Source of the DNA: Proteles cristata cristata
Taxonomy: Eukaryota > Chordata > Mammalia > Carnivora > Hyaenidae
Reading direction: 5' to 3'
Assembly: GCA_017311185.1 (NCBI GenBank)
Contig: JAESUZ010003107.1
Location: 124,001-188,000, forward strand
Length of the DNA stretch: 64,000 nucleotides
The notes under the pieces were generated by a model. The model was not told where the DNA came from. It searched no databases and saw nothing but the letters and a program-made list of their open reading frames with translations. Made by a program: the position numbers and the translations under genes. Below, piece after piece: positions 53,955 through 63,504 of the stretch (position 1 is its first letter; every line of letters starts with the position of its first letter).

Positions 53955-54105
53955 CAGTCCAGGAGATGTGGTTTGTTTTGAGACTTGCCAGGTAACCTTG
54001 GGCATGTACCCTCTCTGACCCTCCATTTCTCCATCTATGATGAGAGATTCCGATTAGATGGTTTCAGAGATCCTTCCAGCCCTGACTGTTCTGTGGTTGT
54101 GTGAT
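53955..54105 (+). mobile_element. MIR3-like SINE fragment
   Basis: gccaggtaaccttgggcatg, ctccatttctccatctatga, gattagatggtttcagagat and ccttccagccctgactgttc follow the MIR3 order. Confidence 0.75.
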
Positions 54106-54149
54106 TTCTCTTCTCCTTATGTTGTGAAAGGGCCCTGGGGTGATTGGAA

Positions 54150-54370
54150 GGGGCAGGAACCTTTGATTCCTATGGATCTGAGTGTAAATTCTAGCTCAAC
54201 TTCTTTTTAGCTGCATGATCTCAACCAAGGTATTCAGCTTCTCTGAACTTCACCTTCTCATCTTTAAATTAAGGGCAACACTTACTATTACATAAGCTTC
54301 TTTCAAGCATCAGAGACAAAACCATAGTATGCCTAGTCTGCTCTCAATTAATGGTAGTTATTATATTAGC
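54150..54370 (+). mobile_element. MIR SINE
   Basis: ttagctgcatgatctcaacc, ctgaacttcaccttctcatc, a tgcctagtctgctctcaatt tail. Diverged. Confidence 0.72.
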
Positions 54371-54391
54371 TAATGAGGGCCATAAAAAGTC

Positions 54392-54645
54392 GTATGTGGT
54401 GGTTGGAAGCATGGGCTCTGAAGCCCTGTGGCCTGTGTTCGAATCCCACTTAGTCACGTTTTAGCTGTGTGACTTTGGATAAGCAACTTAACTCTATGTC
54501 TCCATGACCTCATCTATAAAATGGGGATCATAATTATATCTATCTCATAGAATTGTTGCAAGAATAAAACTTTCAACAAATTGAAACACTTAGAGCAATG
54601 TCATAGACAATAAGCACTCAAAACGTATCAGCTATGGTATTATGA
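54392..54645 (+). mobile_element. MIR SINE, full length
   Basis: gcatgggctctgaagccctg, gttcgaatcccacttagtca, agctgtgtgactttggataa, cctcatctataaaatgggga and ataagcactcaaaac. One of the best-preserved MIRs here; three MIR-type elements lie in tandem orientation at 53955-54645. Confidence 0.93.
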
Positions 54646-54649
54646 ACAG

Positions 54650-55190
54650 GCTGGGGACAGAAGTCCATATGGATCCAGGGAGGGTACTGCCAGCACTTTA
54701 CATCTACTCCCACCCCCACCTTTGCTGAGTCTGGAGTCCCATCCTCTTCCCACACTCACCTCCCCAGCCTGTGGCTCTCCCAGCTTTCATTTTGTACCCA
54801 CAGCCCGGTGACCCTCGTCTTCCTGTGCCCTCCCTGGAACCTGCACTCCTCTGTCCCATGCAGCCCATTGGCGTGTTCCTGTACTCTCTGCAGAACCAGG
54901 CTTCCCCGGTGGGTATCTATCTGGCTGCTGGCCATGAGACCCTAGATAGCCAGCCCTCACCCAGAGCTCTGGAGGTGCCGGATCCACCCACAGCATAGGA
55001 ATGTGTGCACAGAAAGGAATTCTGCAACCTCCCTTACCTAGGTCCTGAGAGCACTCATTCACTAGCATCAAGTTCTTCCTCAGGGCTGCCCTAAATTTGC
55101 TACTCATTCTTGAGCTCTTCTTCAGGTCTTCACAAACCATGCTTTCTTCAGCTAATGGGCTTTTGGCTGAGCTGTATAGACTCAAGAAAA
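54650..55190. other. Unique sequence, no gene seen
   Basis: A 154-codon minus frame (54787-55251) runs into L1 sequence. Nothing recognised. Confidence 0.4.
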
Positions 55191-55374
55191 TAGAAATGAA
55201 AACAAAAGTGAAAAATTCTTTTTGTCCCACTAGATTGGCAAATCTGTACATATTCTATGATAGATACCCAGTGGCAGGAATGTGAAAGAATGAGCACACT
55301 CATATTTTGATGGAGGGAGTACAAACTGACATGGCCTTTTTGGAGAGAAGTTTAGTACTAACCATAAGAATTTA

Positions 55375-55586
55375 GGGGCGCCTGGGTGGCTTAGTCGGTT
55401 AAGCGTCTGACTTTCGCTCAGGTCATGATCTCGCGGTTCGTGGGTTCGGGCCCCGCGTCGGGCTCTGTGCGGACTGCCAGCTCAGAGCCTGGAGCCTGTT
55501 TCAGTCTGTGACTCCCTCTCTCTCTGACCCTTCCCTCCTCATGCCGTCTCTCTCTCTCCTAGAAATAAATAAAAATATTTTAAAAA
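55375..55586 (+). mobile_element. Young felid tRNA-Lys SINE, first of a tandem pair
   Basis: Intact head; B box changed to ggttcgggcc. The outer 9-base word aagaattta lies before this copy (55366-55374) and after the second copy (55810-55818). Confidence 0.96.
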
Positions 55587-55809
55587 GGGGCGCCTGGGTG
55601 GCTTAGTCGGTTAAGCGTCTGACTTTCGCTTAGGTCATGATCTCGCGGTTCGTGGGTTCGAGCCCGCGTCGGGCTCTGTGCTGACTGCCAGCTCAGAGCC
55701 TGGAGCCTGTTTCAGTCTGTGACTCCCTCTCTCTCTGACCCTCCCCTGTTCACGCTGTCTCTCTCTCTCCTAGAAATAAATTAAAACATTTAAAAAAATA
55801 TATTAAAAA
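55587..55809 (+). mobile_element. Young felid tRNA-Lys SINE, second of a tandem pair
   Basis: Head joined directly to the tail of the first copy. One C is missing after the B box (ggttcgagcccgcg). A possible inner duplication (aaatattttaaaaa at 55573-55586 versus a similar word near 55797-55810) suggests insertion into the first copy's tail. Confidence 0.96.
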
Positions 55810-56164
55810 AAGAATTTAAAATAAGCATATTCTTGACCTAATGATGCCACTTCTAGGAACTTATCCTATAGAAATACTTCTGTTTGCTCAAAGATATTCT
55901 TACGAAGATGGATGTGCATGAAAGCACTGTTTGTGACTGCAAAACTTTGGAGACAATATAAATGTCCAGGGGGAGGAAATAGATAAATAATAAGTGGAAT
56001 ATCTATATAAAGGAATACTATACAACTTTAAAAATTAACTAGACATATATGTACACACATATATATATATATATGTATTGAAATATTAAGAGAAAAAAAT
56101 AGCATGTTGCAGGACAACATACATAGTTTGATCTCATTTAAGGAGAGAAAAAACAAAAAACCCA

Positions 56165-56350
56165 CCCTTTCCCCCCTCCTTTCAGCTGGGTGGAGGCTTC
56201 CTGATAAGTTCAGGCTGGCTCAGGACAGGCTGCCCTGGGTCAAAAACCCAGCCTCTTCCTTCCAGCCAAATGGGTCAGTGCCCCAGGATGGCCACACCTG
56301 GGGAAGGAAGCACCGCTGAAGCCCCAGGGTCAGGTCTCTGGCCCAGTGGA
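56165..56350. other. Unique sequence
   Basis: Nothing recognised. Confidence 0.35.
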
Positions 56351-56354
56351 GCAC

Positions 56355-56570
56355 AATGGAGGCAGCCTCCATTCTGAGGCAGATAGACCTGGGTTCAAAT
56401 CATGTTCATCAATTACCAGCTGAGTGACCTTGGGCAAGTTTCCTCACCACTCTGAGCCTGCATTTCCCCATTTGTAAAATGGGATGCTAACACCTGCTGC
56501 ACTCTGTGATGGGCATTAAATGAGGCAATGCATAGAAGGGTGCAAGACCATCTCAGTAAATGCCGGCGGT
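56355..56570 (+). mobile_element. MIR SINE, nearly full length
   Basis: gcagatagacctgggttcaa, accagctgagtgaccttggg, ctgcatttccccatttgtaa and aatgggatgctaacacctgc, then a ctcagtaaatgc tail. Confidence 0.92.
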
Positions 56571-56574
56571 CTCC

Positions 56575-57475
56575 TATCCCCACAAAAGTTTCCTTTACAC
56601 TGCTTTCAAATTCCTGCAACCCAATCTCAGCTGCGTCTCTGCTCACCAGTCCGACCCTCACCCCCACCCTGCTCCAGATTGGGTCTCCACAGGACTCTTC
56701 CCAGGTCCAATTACTCCTCACTCAGTGACAACACTGAGGCCTCCTCCAACAATGAGTTGAGTAAGGCCAATGAAGACTGTTGTCTCGGGGTCAAAATAGC
56801 CTCTCCTGCCCCAGTGTGTCTCCTGTTCTTCCTACCTGTGCCCTAGCTCTCACCCCTCAGCGGCCTTCAGGACATGACCCCATCAGTCATCTCTTTCACC
56901 GGACCATCCCTCGCCACCACCCCAACCTTATGATTAAGCTTAGGTGGGTGCCACCATAAAACACCCATTTCTCTCCCCTGCTCCCCACCCCATCTCCTCG
57001 TTTACTTTTACACAGTGCCACCTCCTTCTGCCATCTATTCGGGGACTTCTTGCCCAGCCTGCCTCCACTTTTTGCCCGCCTCACTTTCACCTCTGGGCAA
57101 CGGTGGCGACAGCCCCAGCCCCCTGGAAACGTCCCCCTGGTTTCTGCGACTCCGATGCTCTGCACTGGCCAGGATTCTTCCCTCTGCCACACACCTCACC
57201 CCTGCTGCAATCCATCTTACTTCTAGCCTCCGAGAGCAACCCGACCGCCGGACTTCCTCTCTCCGCTGAATGACTGCGTTAGGGAAAAAACATGACCCGA
57301 GTTGCCGGCTTTTCAGAGAAAATTTAGTCCCCAAGTAACTTCCCCAAAGCCACACGGCGGGTGAGCAGGAGAGCTGGGTAGTCTTTAATCGTGGAATCAA
57401 GTGCTTCCGGAAGTTTCTGGCTCTCCGGAACTTCTTCCCTTCTATTCTACACCCTTTCTCAGCCCTAGAAAAGCC
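56575..57475. other. Unique CT-rich sequence, no gene seen
   Basis: Overlapping frames on both strands show Pro/Ser/Leu composition. No repeat assigned. Confidence 0.4.
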
Positions 57476-57479
57476 TCGT

Positions 57480-58130
57480 CAGGTGCATATTAGCATAAAA
57501 ACGACCCTAATTAGTCTCCATTTGCACCCGGGTGGGTCAACACAGCCGCCAGGATCCCAGCCTCTGCCTCCACCCCCACCCCCACCCCCCCGCACCCCTT
57601 CCCAACCTCCCCAGTGCCCAGGAATCTCCAAGCACTGGCCCGGAGAGCCGGCGGGCCCTGCAGCACACCCCGCTGGCCGGGCCGCGGACGCCCACCTCCA
57701 GCCACCCCCCCGCCCCCCCGCCAGGAGCACCGGCGCGCACCGCCGAGCGTGGGAGGGGTTGGATTGACCTTGGCCAGAAGCAGCGAAGCCCTCAAAGGCC
57801 CCGGCCCCTCGCGGCCGCTCCGGCGCCGGGGCTCCAGTTTCTGCGGCCACCATCTCTGTTTCTCGTCCAGCCAGGGCCCGGGGGAGGGGTGCTGGGAGGA
57901 GCTCGGCGCGACCCCAGGCAGCGGCGCTCGGCTGCCGGAGACGAGATCTGATGAGAATGTCTTCCTGCAAATTAAGCCTTCTCCGGACTCTCCATCCGGT
58001 GCCGGCAGCGAGCCCGGCGCGCAGGGAGCCAGGCTTGGGGGCGACCGAGGGGCCGGCGCGGGCGCAGCAGCGGCCGGGGCTCAGCACCCCACCCTCCGCC
58101 CCCGCCCCCTCCCCGCGCTCGGGGTCGGAG
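57480..58130. promoter_or_regulatory. CpG-rich block (first half of a CpG-island domain)
   Basis: High GC with many CpG (for example ctcgcggccgctccggcgcc near 57807). An AT-rich patch gcatattagcataaaaacga (57485-57504) then ctaattagtc precedes it. Plus- and minus-strand frames of 221 and 202 codons overlap each other, which shows composition and not coding. C-rich quadruplex-type strands lie at 57571-57598 and 57703-57722. Confidence 0.55.
57571..57598 (-). other. G-quadruplex-type motif on the minus strand
   Basis: Plus strand shows C runs of five to seven bases separated by single A or short loops. Confidence 0.7.
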
Positions 58131-58710
58131 GGTGGAGCCCACCTCCACAGCTCCCTGAAAGAGGGGCAGCTGTGCCTCCCTCCACTGCCCCGCTCGGGCC
58201 GCCTAAGGTGTTCAAGCCCTCTCTCTTCTACCCTTTACGCGTGGAGAGAAGCCCACCTGGGTCCCAGTCCGGGTTCTGACCCCAGGTAGCTGTGGTACTC
58301 GGATAATTGGTTCTCCGTTTCCTCAGGTGTAAATCGGGGGCAAAAGCACCCTCTGCGTTCGGCTCTGATGGGGATTCATGATCCCGCATGCGAGGGACCT
58401 GCCGCAGGGCCCAGTACAGAGTGAGCCCAGGGTCCTACCCAGCTTCGAGCACTGGAACTCCGGGGCCGCCTCCCCTCCTCCGTTGTTTGCACAAGTTAGC
58501 TCTCTGCGCTTTTCTGTGCAAGGGAAGCTGAGTAGAAGAGTCTGCAAGGAGTGTGAGAATTTCAGGTGTATTTGGAAGAGTAAGAGGTAGAATTTTGGAA
58601 CACATTGCCATCCTAGAAAAATGGCTAGACTCCAAGGTTTTCTCCAGGAAAACAAAGAGCGATAATGAAAACAAAGAACTTCACCTTTCTTTAGCTGCGG
58701 ACCTATGGGT
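58130..58710. other. Unique sequence, no gene confirmed
   Basis: Transition from GC-rich to mixed composition. No clear exon. Confidence 0.4.
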
Positions 58711-58809
58711 GTTAGATCTCATTACTGTTTAATAACTACTGTTATCCCCCATTTTACAGAGAGGGAATGGAGAGGCTCCAGTGATTCCTCAAGATTACAC
58801 AAGTGTTTA

Positions 58810-59052
58810 GGGCCGCCTGGGTGGCTTAGTCGGTTAAGCGTCCGACTTTCGCTTAGGTCATGATCTCGCGGTTCGTGGGTTCGAGCCCCGCGTCGGGCTC
58901 TGTGCTAACTGCCAGCTCAGAGCCTGGAGCCTGTTTCGGTCTGTGACTCCTCTCTCTCTGACCCTCCCCTGCTCACGCTGTCTCTCTCTCTCTCCTAGAA
59001 ATAAATAAAACATTTAAAAAGAACAAAAAAATAATAATAATAATAATAATAA
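58810..59052 (+). mobile_element. Young felid tRNA-Lys SINE with intact A and B boxes
   Basis: A box tggcttagtcgg (58822-58833) and B box ggttcgagcc (58878-58887) both match the RNA polymerase III consensus. Perfect 19-base duplication aagattacacaagtgttta (58791-58809 and 59053-59071). The A-rich tail carries an (AAT)n extension at 59030-59050. Confidence 0.97.
59030..59051. repeat. (AAT)n trinucleotide repeat in SINE tail
   Basis: About seven aat units grown from the SINE's A-rich tail. Confidence 0.9.
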
Positions 59053-59114
59053 AAGATTACACAAGTGTTTAAACAACAGAGTTCCAGGTTGAACACAGCT
59101 CCTCTCCTTCCAAA

Positions 59115-59635
59115 TCCTGTGCTCTTTGCTACTCCATGTCTTCGGACAGGACTATTTTGTGCAATTTATAGTTTCTGCACTTAATCATTTTCCCCCCTTA
59201 GTATTGGTGAATTTAAAAAAAGACACCAGGCTGTTTTAACGGTGCTAAAGGAAGACAAAAGGCAAAGTGTGTGTCCGTACTTGCATCTGGGTTCAAAACA
59301 GGAGGCAAGGTGTTGGAGTGGGGTGGGCAGAGTACGGAAGTGGAGGTCCCAGGAGCCACAATGGCAAGGCATCTAGAGAAGCCTCTGGGGAGCCCCTCTG
59401 GCTCTAACTAGGACGAGCTGGTGCCTCAAACCCAGCTCTCCCACACTTCCCACACTGGGACCCAGGTCACTCACACGTGCCCCGTCCCAGGCGGGCATGG
59501 CCCTGCGGTGGGAAGGGTGCTGGGCCCAGAGGTGGCTCCGCGCTCCCCCGTGGGGTATCTGTCTGGCAGCCAGGGCGGGACGCACCTCTGGGAAGACAGA
59601 GAGGCGCATTCAGGGGGTGAGACGCGCAGAGACAA
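59115..59635. other. Unique sequence, no gene seen
   Basis: Mixed then GC-rich; nothing recognised. Confidence 0.4.
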
Positions 59636-59639
59636 AGGT

Positions 59640-59930
59640 GGGGAGGAAGCCCTGGAATGAGAGGGAGAGACGGGAACCCAGAGGGGGAACAAGGGAGCTA
59701 TTCAGAGTTAGAGAGAGGAGGCCGCCGTGGAGACAGAAGATGGAGAAAGAGGGGAGCAGAGGGGTGGTGGGCAGAGGGCGAGTGTGAAGGAGTAACAAAG
59801 ATGGGCCGAAAGGAGACAAAAGAGAGAGAAGGAGAAGCAGAGGAGAGAGGGAGGGGCAACTGAAAGAGGAGAGGAGAAAGGAAGGAGGGCGAGAAGGGAG
59901 GGGAGGAGAGGGAGAGGAGACGCTGGCGGG
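59640..59930 (+). repeat. Long polypurine (G/A) tract
   Basis: About 290 bases strongly biased to G and A on the plus strand, nearly pure at 59806-59925. Minus-strand frames here read as Ser/Leu/Pro-rich peptides only. It lies about 200 bases upstream of the TATA box at 60125. Confidence 0.8.
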
Positions 59931-59934
59931 AGCG

Positions 59935-60830
59935 GGCAGCGAGGCCGCGGGAAGCGCTGGGAGACGGAGAGGGAGACAGGGAGCCCGACGCGCTGGGCTG
60001 CGGGGCCGGTGGGTGGGACCGAGTGCTAAGCCTTTTCTTTCTCTTTTTGGGGTGGGCGGCGGATCTCCGCCGAGATAACCCAGCCAAGCCCCCTGCCCCG
60101 CGTCCCAGCGAGGGGCCGCAGCTGTATAAATACCGGGGGTGGGGGAGCGGGGCTGCTGCCCAGGGGTCAGCGACACCGGAGAAGGCTTTGCTGTCATTAG
60201 CTAATTGAGCCCCAGATGTTAAGAAAAGGTTACGTCCTCCTCCGGAGAGTTTTTCTTTTTAAACACTTTACACAGATTCCCCGGCCAAAATGGCCGGGAG
60301 GCGCCGGCCACCCCCCACCTCCATCCCCACCCGGGCCTCCCCTGGCCCCGCCCCCCAGGGCTCCAGTCCCCCCCACCCCCGACACACACACACACTGACA
60401 CCTCCCCCCATCCGGCTCCCCGAAGCCGCCAGCCGCTGCTGCTGCCCCTGTAATCCAAGTGGCCTGCCCGGAGGCGCAGCGGGGACCACCGGCGGCGGAG
60501 CCAGCCCCCAGCCCGGGCCGCGCCGGCCGCGCCGACTGGGAGGTCAGCCCGGAGGGAGGGCGGCTGGGAGCGGGGGACCCCGGGGAGAGGGGCTCTCAGG
60601 CTCTTAATCCCCCTGAAGGTTGCAGATCAAAGACGCTGGTACCGAGGCAAAGGCGGTGCGGGTGGGGGCGGAGGCTGGCGCGGACCGCAGCCTTCCCGCT
60701 GCTCTTGCGGGCTGGGGCTCCCCGGCCTGGGACCCCAGGCTGCCAGCTCAGCAGGGCGGGTGGGGGGGCTCCGGCTCCGGGTTGAGGCCCGCAGGCCCGC
60801 GGGAGAGTTGTCCAAGAGCCCCCACAGGGC
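59935..60830. promoter_or_regulatory. CpG-rich block (second half of a CpG-island domain)
   Basis: High GC with frequent CpG (for example gccgcgccggccgcgccgac near 60516). It includes the TATA box below and homeodomain-like sites (tgtcattagctaattgagcc at 60190-60209). No recognised coding exon; overlapping frames on both strands. Confidence 0.55.
60125..60132 (+). promoter_or_regulatory. Consensus TATA box (tataaata)
   Basis: Exact match to TATA(A/T)A(A/T)(A/G) in CpG-rich sequence with a cagctg E-box immediately upstream (60119-60124). A start site would be expected at about 60155-60165. No transcript evidence is available. Confidence 0.4.
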
Positions 60831-60904
60831 CTTCATGGAACTTGCCCCTCCCTGGGGGCTGAGGAAGGGTGTTCGTCCAGACCACTCGCAGGGAACAAAA
60901 CTGT

Positions 60905-61090
60905 AGAACGCCAGGCACTTGATACATATTATTTCATTTATCCTTCACAAAAACCCAATGGGGTTCTTCAATTGTTGTCATTATTATTAGTTCATAAACG
61001 AGGAAACGGACTTCTGAAAGGCTTAAGCCGCTTGCCCAAGGACACACGCCGCCAGCGAGTGGCAGAACTAGAACTCCACAGGGCTCAAGG
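60905..61090 (-). mobile_element. MIR SINE, antisense
   Basis: cttgatacatattatttcat, taaacgaggaaacggacttc, cttgcccaaggacacacgcc and gcgagtggcagaactagaac: reverse-complement MIR. Confidence 0.88.
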
Positions 61091-61395
61091 CCTTGCCTTG
61101 CTCTTTCCCCTCACTACTCTCCTCCAGCTCCTCTACCCTTCCCTCTGGCTCCCATCCTCTTCCTCTAGCCTCCCAGGCTCCTTCAGCTCACAAGAAGGGA
61201 TCCACCCACCTGTGGCCCAGGCAAGTGGGGTGGGGGTGAGGGAGCAGCATAGTGCCAAGGGCGTGGCCAATGTGGCAACTGCTCTGGGCTAAATGTGCGG
61301 GATGGGGCTGGGCAAGCATGTGCCTGGGTTGAATCTGAGCTGAAGGAATGTTCATATTGCCCCGGCCCCAGAGGTGGGGCTCCCTGCTCAGAATA
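61090..61395. other. Unique sequence
   Basis: CT-rich then mixed; nothing recognised. Confidence 0.35.
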
Positions 61396-61560
61396 GAACC
61401 AAGCAAGTCAGAGCTGGAAGAGGCCTTCAGGATGATCTGATCCAACCCTTTTGTTTGATAGATGAAGCTGAACCCCAGAGCAGGGATGCGTCCTCATCAA
61501 GGTCACACAGCTACTTGGTGGCACAGCAGGAATGAGAACGCAGGCCTTCACTGAGAGCCT
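61395..61560 (-). mobile_element. MIR3-like fragment, antisense
   Basis: agtcagagctggaagaggcc, ttcaggatgatctgatccaa, caaggtcacacagctacttg: reverse-complement MIR3. Confidence 0.82.
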
Positions 61561-61569
61561 GGGTGGTGC

Positions 61570-61765
61570 CCCGCACCAGACCAGCTCGGCACACGTGGTC
61601 TTGTTTAACCCCACACCAACACTGCAAGGTGGAGATTATCATCTCTATTCTCCAGATGAGGAAACTGAGGCCTGGAGAAGCTACATGTGCCTGAAGTCTC
61701 CCAGTGAGAGAGTGGTAGAGCTAGCTTTGAACTCAGAACTTCCTAACAGTTTCCCTTCCGGTGCC
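61570..61765 (-). mobile_element. MIR SINE, antisense
   Basis: tctccagatgaggaaactga, ggcctggagaagctacatgt, tggtagagctagctttgaac: reverse-complement MIR core. Confidence 0.85.
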
Positions 61766-61769
61766 CCAC

Positions 61770-62260
61770 AGAATATTGAGGCTAAGAATGGAGACTGAGG
61801 GATGGAGAGCATGGCATGTGCCCAACAGCTCTAGAGACACAGTAGGAAGGGGACATAGGCTGGGAAAAGTCTCATCCTCAGCTTTAGTCTAGACCAGCTC
61901 TCCATGGCCTTCCTAAAGTGGCCCAAATATTGAGGTCCTTCCCAAATTCCGTTTTGAGAGGGTAAGTGGGGGGTGGGAGTGGGGGGAAACAAGGCGGTTA
62001 GTGGCCCTTCTCAGTTGTGAGGGTCTGGAGATGCAAGAGAGGCCTGAATCCACAGGATCCCTCTGATTTCCTAAGGTTCAGCTGAGCAGATGAACAGGCC
62101 CTAAGGCTTAGCTGCCCCACCCCAGAGCCACACCTGGCTTCAGGGGATGGGTCTACCCCAGCTCCACAGTCAAACTCCAGTCAGACTCCAAGAGCTTCAT
62201 CCTCATACCTTTCTAGCATCTTTCCATGGTCCTGACTTACCTTTTCTTAGCTTTCTACTG
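61770..62260. other. Unique sequence, no gene seen
   Basis: Nothing recognised. Confidence 0.4.
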
Positions 62261-62280
62261 ACTCCATTTCACTCATTTAT

Positions 62281-62499
62281 TTATTTTTTATTTTTTAATG
62301 TTTATTTTTGAGAGACAGACAGACAGAGCACAAGCTGGGGAGGGGCAGAGAGAGAGAGGGAGACACAGATCTGGAGCAGGCTCCAGGCTCTGAGCTAGCT
62401 GTCAGCACAGAGCCCGACGTGGGGCTCGAACTCATGAACCGTGAGATCATGACCTGAGCCGAAGTCAGCTCTTAACCGACTGAGCCACCCAGGTGCCCC
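62281..62499 (-). mobile_element. Felid tRNA-Lys SINE, antisense, perfect duplication
   Basis: Head ends gagccacccaggtgcccc. Perfect 18-base duplication tccatttcactcatttat (62263-62280 and 62500-62517); the duplicated target is the start of an antisense L2. Confidence 0.96.
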
Positions 62500-62720
62500 T
62501 CCATTTCACTCATTTATCCATAAATGCATTCAACAAAAATTTGTCAAGTACCTACTGTGTGTCACCATTGTGCCGGCCCGGGGGATACACCAGAAAGCAG
62601 ACTGCTCTTCAGAAGCTTGCAGTCCAGCAGGAAGACAGAATTAACTAAATAGATGTGTAAATAAATCTGTAATTACAAATCAGTGTTGTAAAGGAAAGGA
62701 CTGGGTGATTTGAGAAGTTA
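62500..62720 (-). mobile_element. L2 LINE 3' end, antisense
   Basis: tgcattcaacaaaaatttgt, caagtacctactgtgtgtca, agaagcttgcagtccagcag: reverse-complement L2 end, target of the SINE above. Confidence 0.8.
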
Positions 62721-62724
62721 TAAC

Positions 62725-63255
62725 AGTAACATGTCTGAATGTATGGATGAGATGAGTATTTAGACTAAAAATTGTTACTAATAATTACCCAAATAGGAGG
62801 GCTGAGGCAACTCCTCACTTGTAATCATGCCTGCATATCATGCCTGTGTAATCATGCCTGTGATTCTACAGTGGGTCTACAGTACTCGCCCAATGGTGAC
62901 CACCCAGTCTGTCCCAGAGGGTCCAGCTGATGCTGTGGGTGGGAGTGGGGTGATTAGATGGTGGCCCCAATGCCAACAGTCCCCTCTGCTAGCCAGCTGA
63001 GGATTGGGAAGGGCCCAGCCCAGAAGTGGTAAAGAAGCTGGGAGAGGGTGTTTGCCCAGGTAGCAGGTAAGGGCCAAGGCTTGAGTCTGGGAGCACTCGG
63101 CAGTCCTCACTGATGAGTGGGTGAGCCTTGGGCATCGCTCCAGAGAAAAATTCCTCCTGCTCTGCCCTTTGACTGGGTCCTCCCATACACACTCACACTC
63201 AAACAGATGTGCTCTCCGTGACTCTTTAGGGAAGGGCTGGAGCAGCCCGCAAAAA
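62725..63255. other. Unique sequence, no gene seen
   Basis: Local triplication of an aatcatgcctg-type word at 62823-62862 (three imperfect copies). Frames on the minus strand have no domain. Confidence 0.45.
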
Positions 63256-63257
63256 GC

Positions 63258-63500
63258 ATACTGGAGCTGGACAGGTCCTGCCTTGATATCAAACAGCCTT
63301 GGGCTCAAATCCCACTTCAGCCCATTTCTGACTGTGTGACTTCAGGCAAGGCTCTTGGTAACCCAGAACGTTCTGTCCCCTCTCTGTTCTTTAAGGTAAC
63401 ATGAGCCTCTGCCATGGAGGGCTGTGGAAAGCACTGAATACAGTACCTTGCTCATGGTTCACCATTAATGAGGGACGGCTGTCACTCTGATTATATAACC
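63258..63500 (+). mobile_element. MIR SINE
   Basis: ccttgggctcaaatcccact, ctgactgtgtgacttcaggc, and a gaaagcactgaatacagtac tail. Diverged. Confidence 0.78.
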
Positions 63501-63504
63501 TGAT

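Larger units (their letters stand above)
55195..56160 (+). mobile_element. L1 LINE ORF2 3' end, split by two tandem SINEs
   Basis: Left: ttttgtcccactagattggc, agtacaaactgacatggcct. Right: cctaatgatgccacttctag, gaacttatcctatagaaata, tttggagacaatataaatgt, aaggaatactatacaacttt. Sense orientation, old L1. An (AT)n patch lies at about 56059-56075. Confidence 0.83.
58715..59110 (-). mobile_element. MIR fragment, antisense, split by a young SINE
   Basis: ccattttacagagagggaat, ggagaggctccagtgattcc to the left, and aacaacagagttccaggttg to the right, form the reverse-complement MIR core. Confidence 0.68.

Noticed and set aside
57479..58279. Overlapping 202-codon (minus) and 221-codon (plus) frames in the CpG-rich block
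   Set aside because: Frames open on both strands over the same bases are expected from high GC. The peptides are Gly/Pro/Ala/Arg-rich without a domain.
58810..59052. tRNA gene
   Set aside because: The tRNA-like heads here and in the other SINEs keep A and B boxes but lack a foldable mature tRNA and are followed by SINE bodies; no bona fide tRNA gene is seen.
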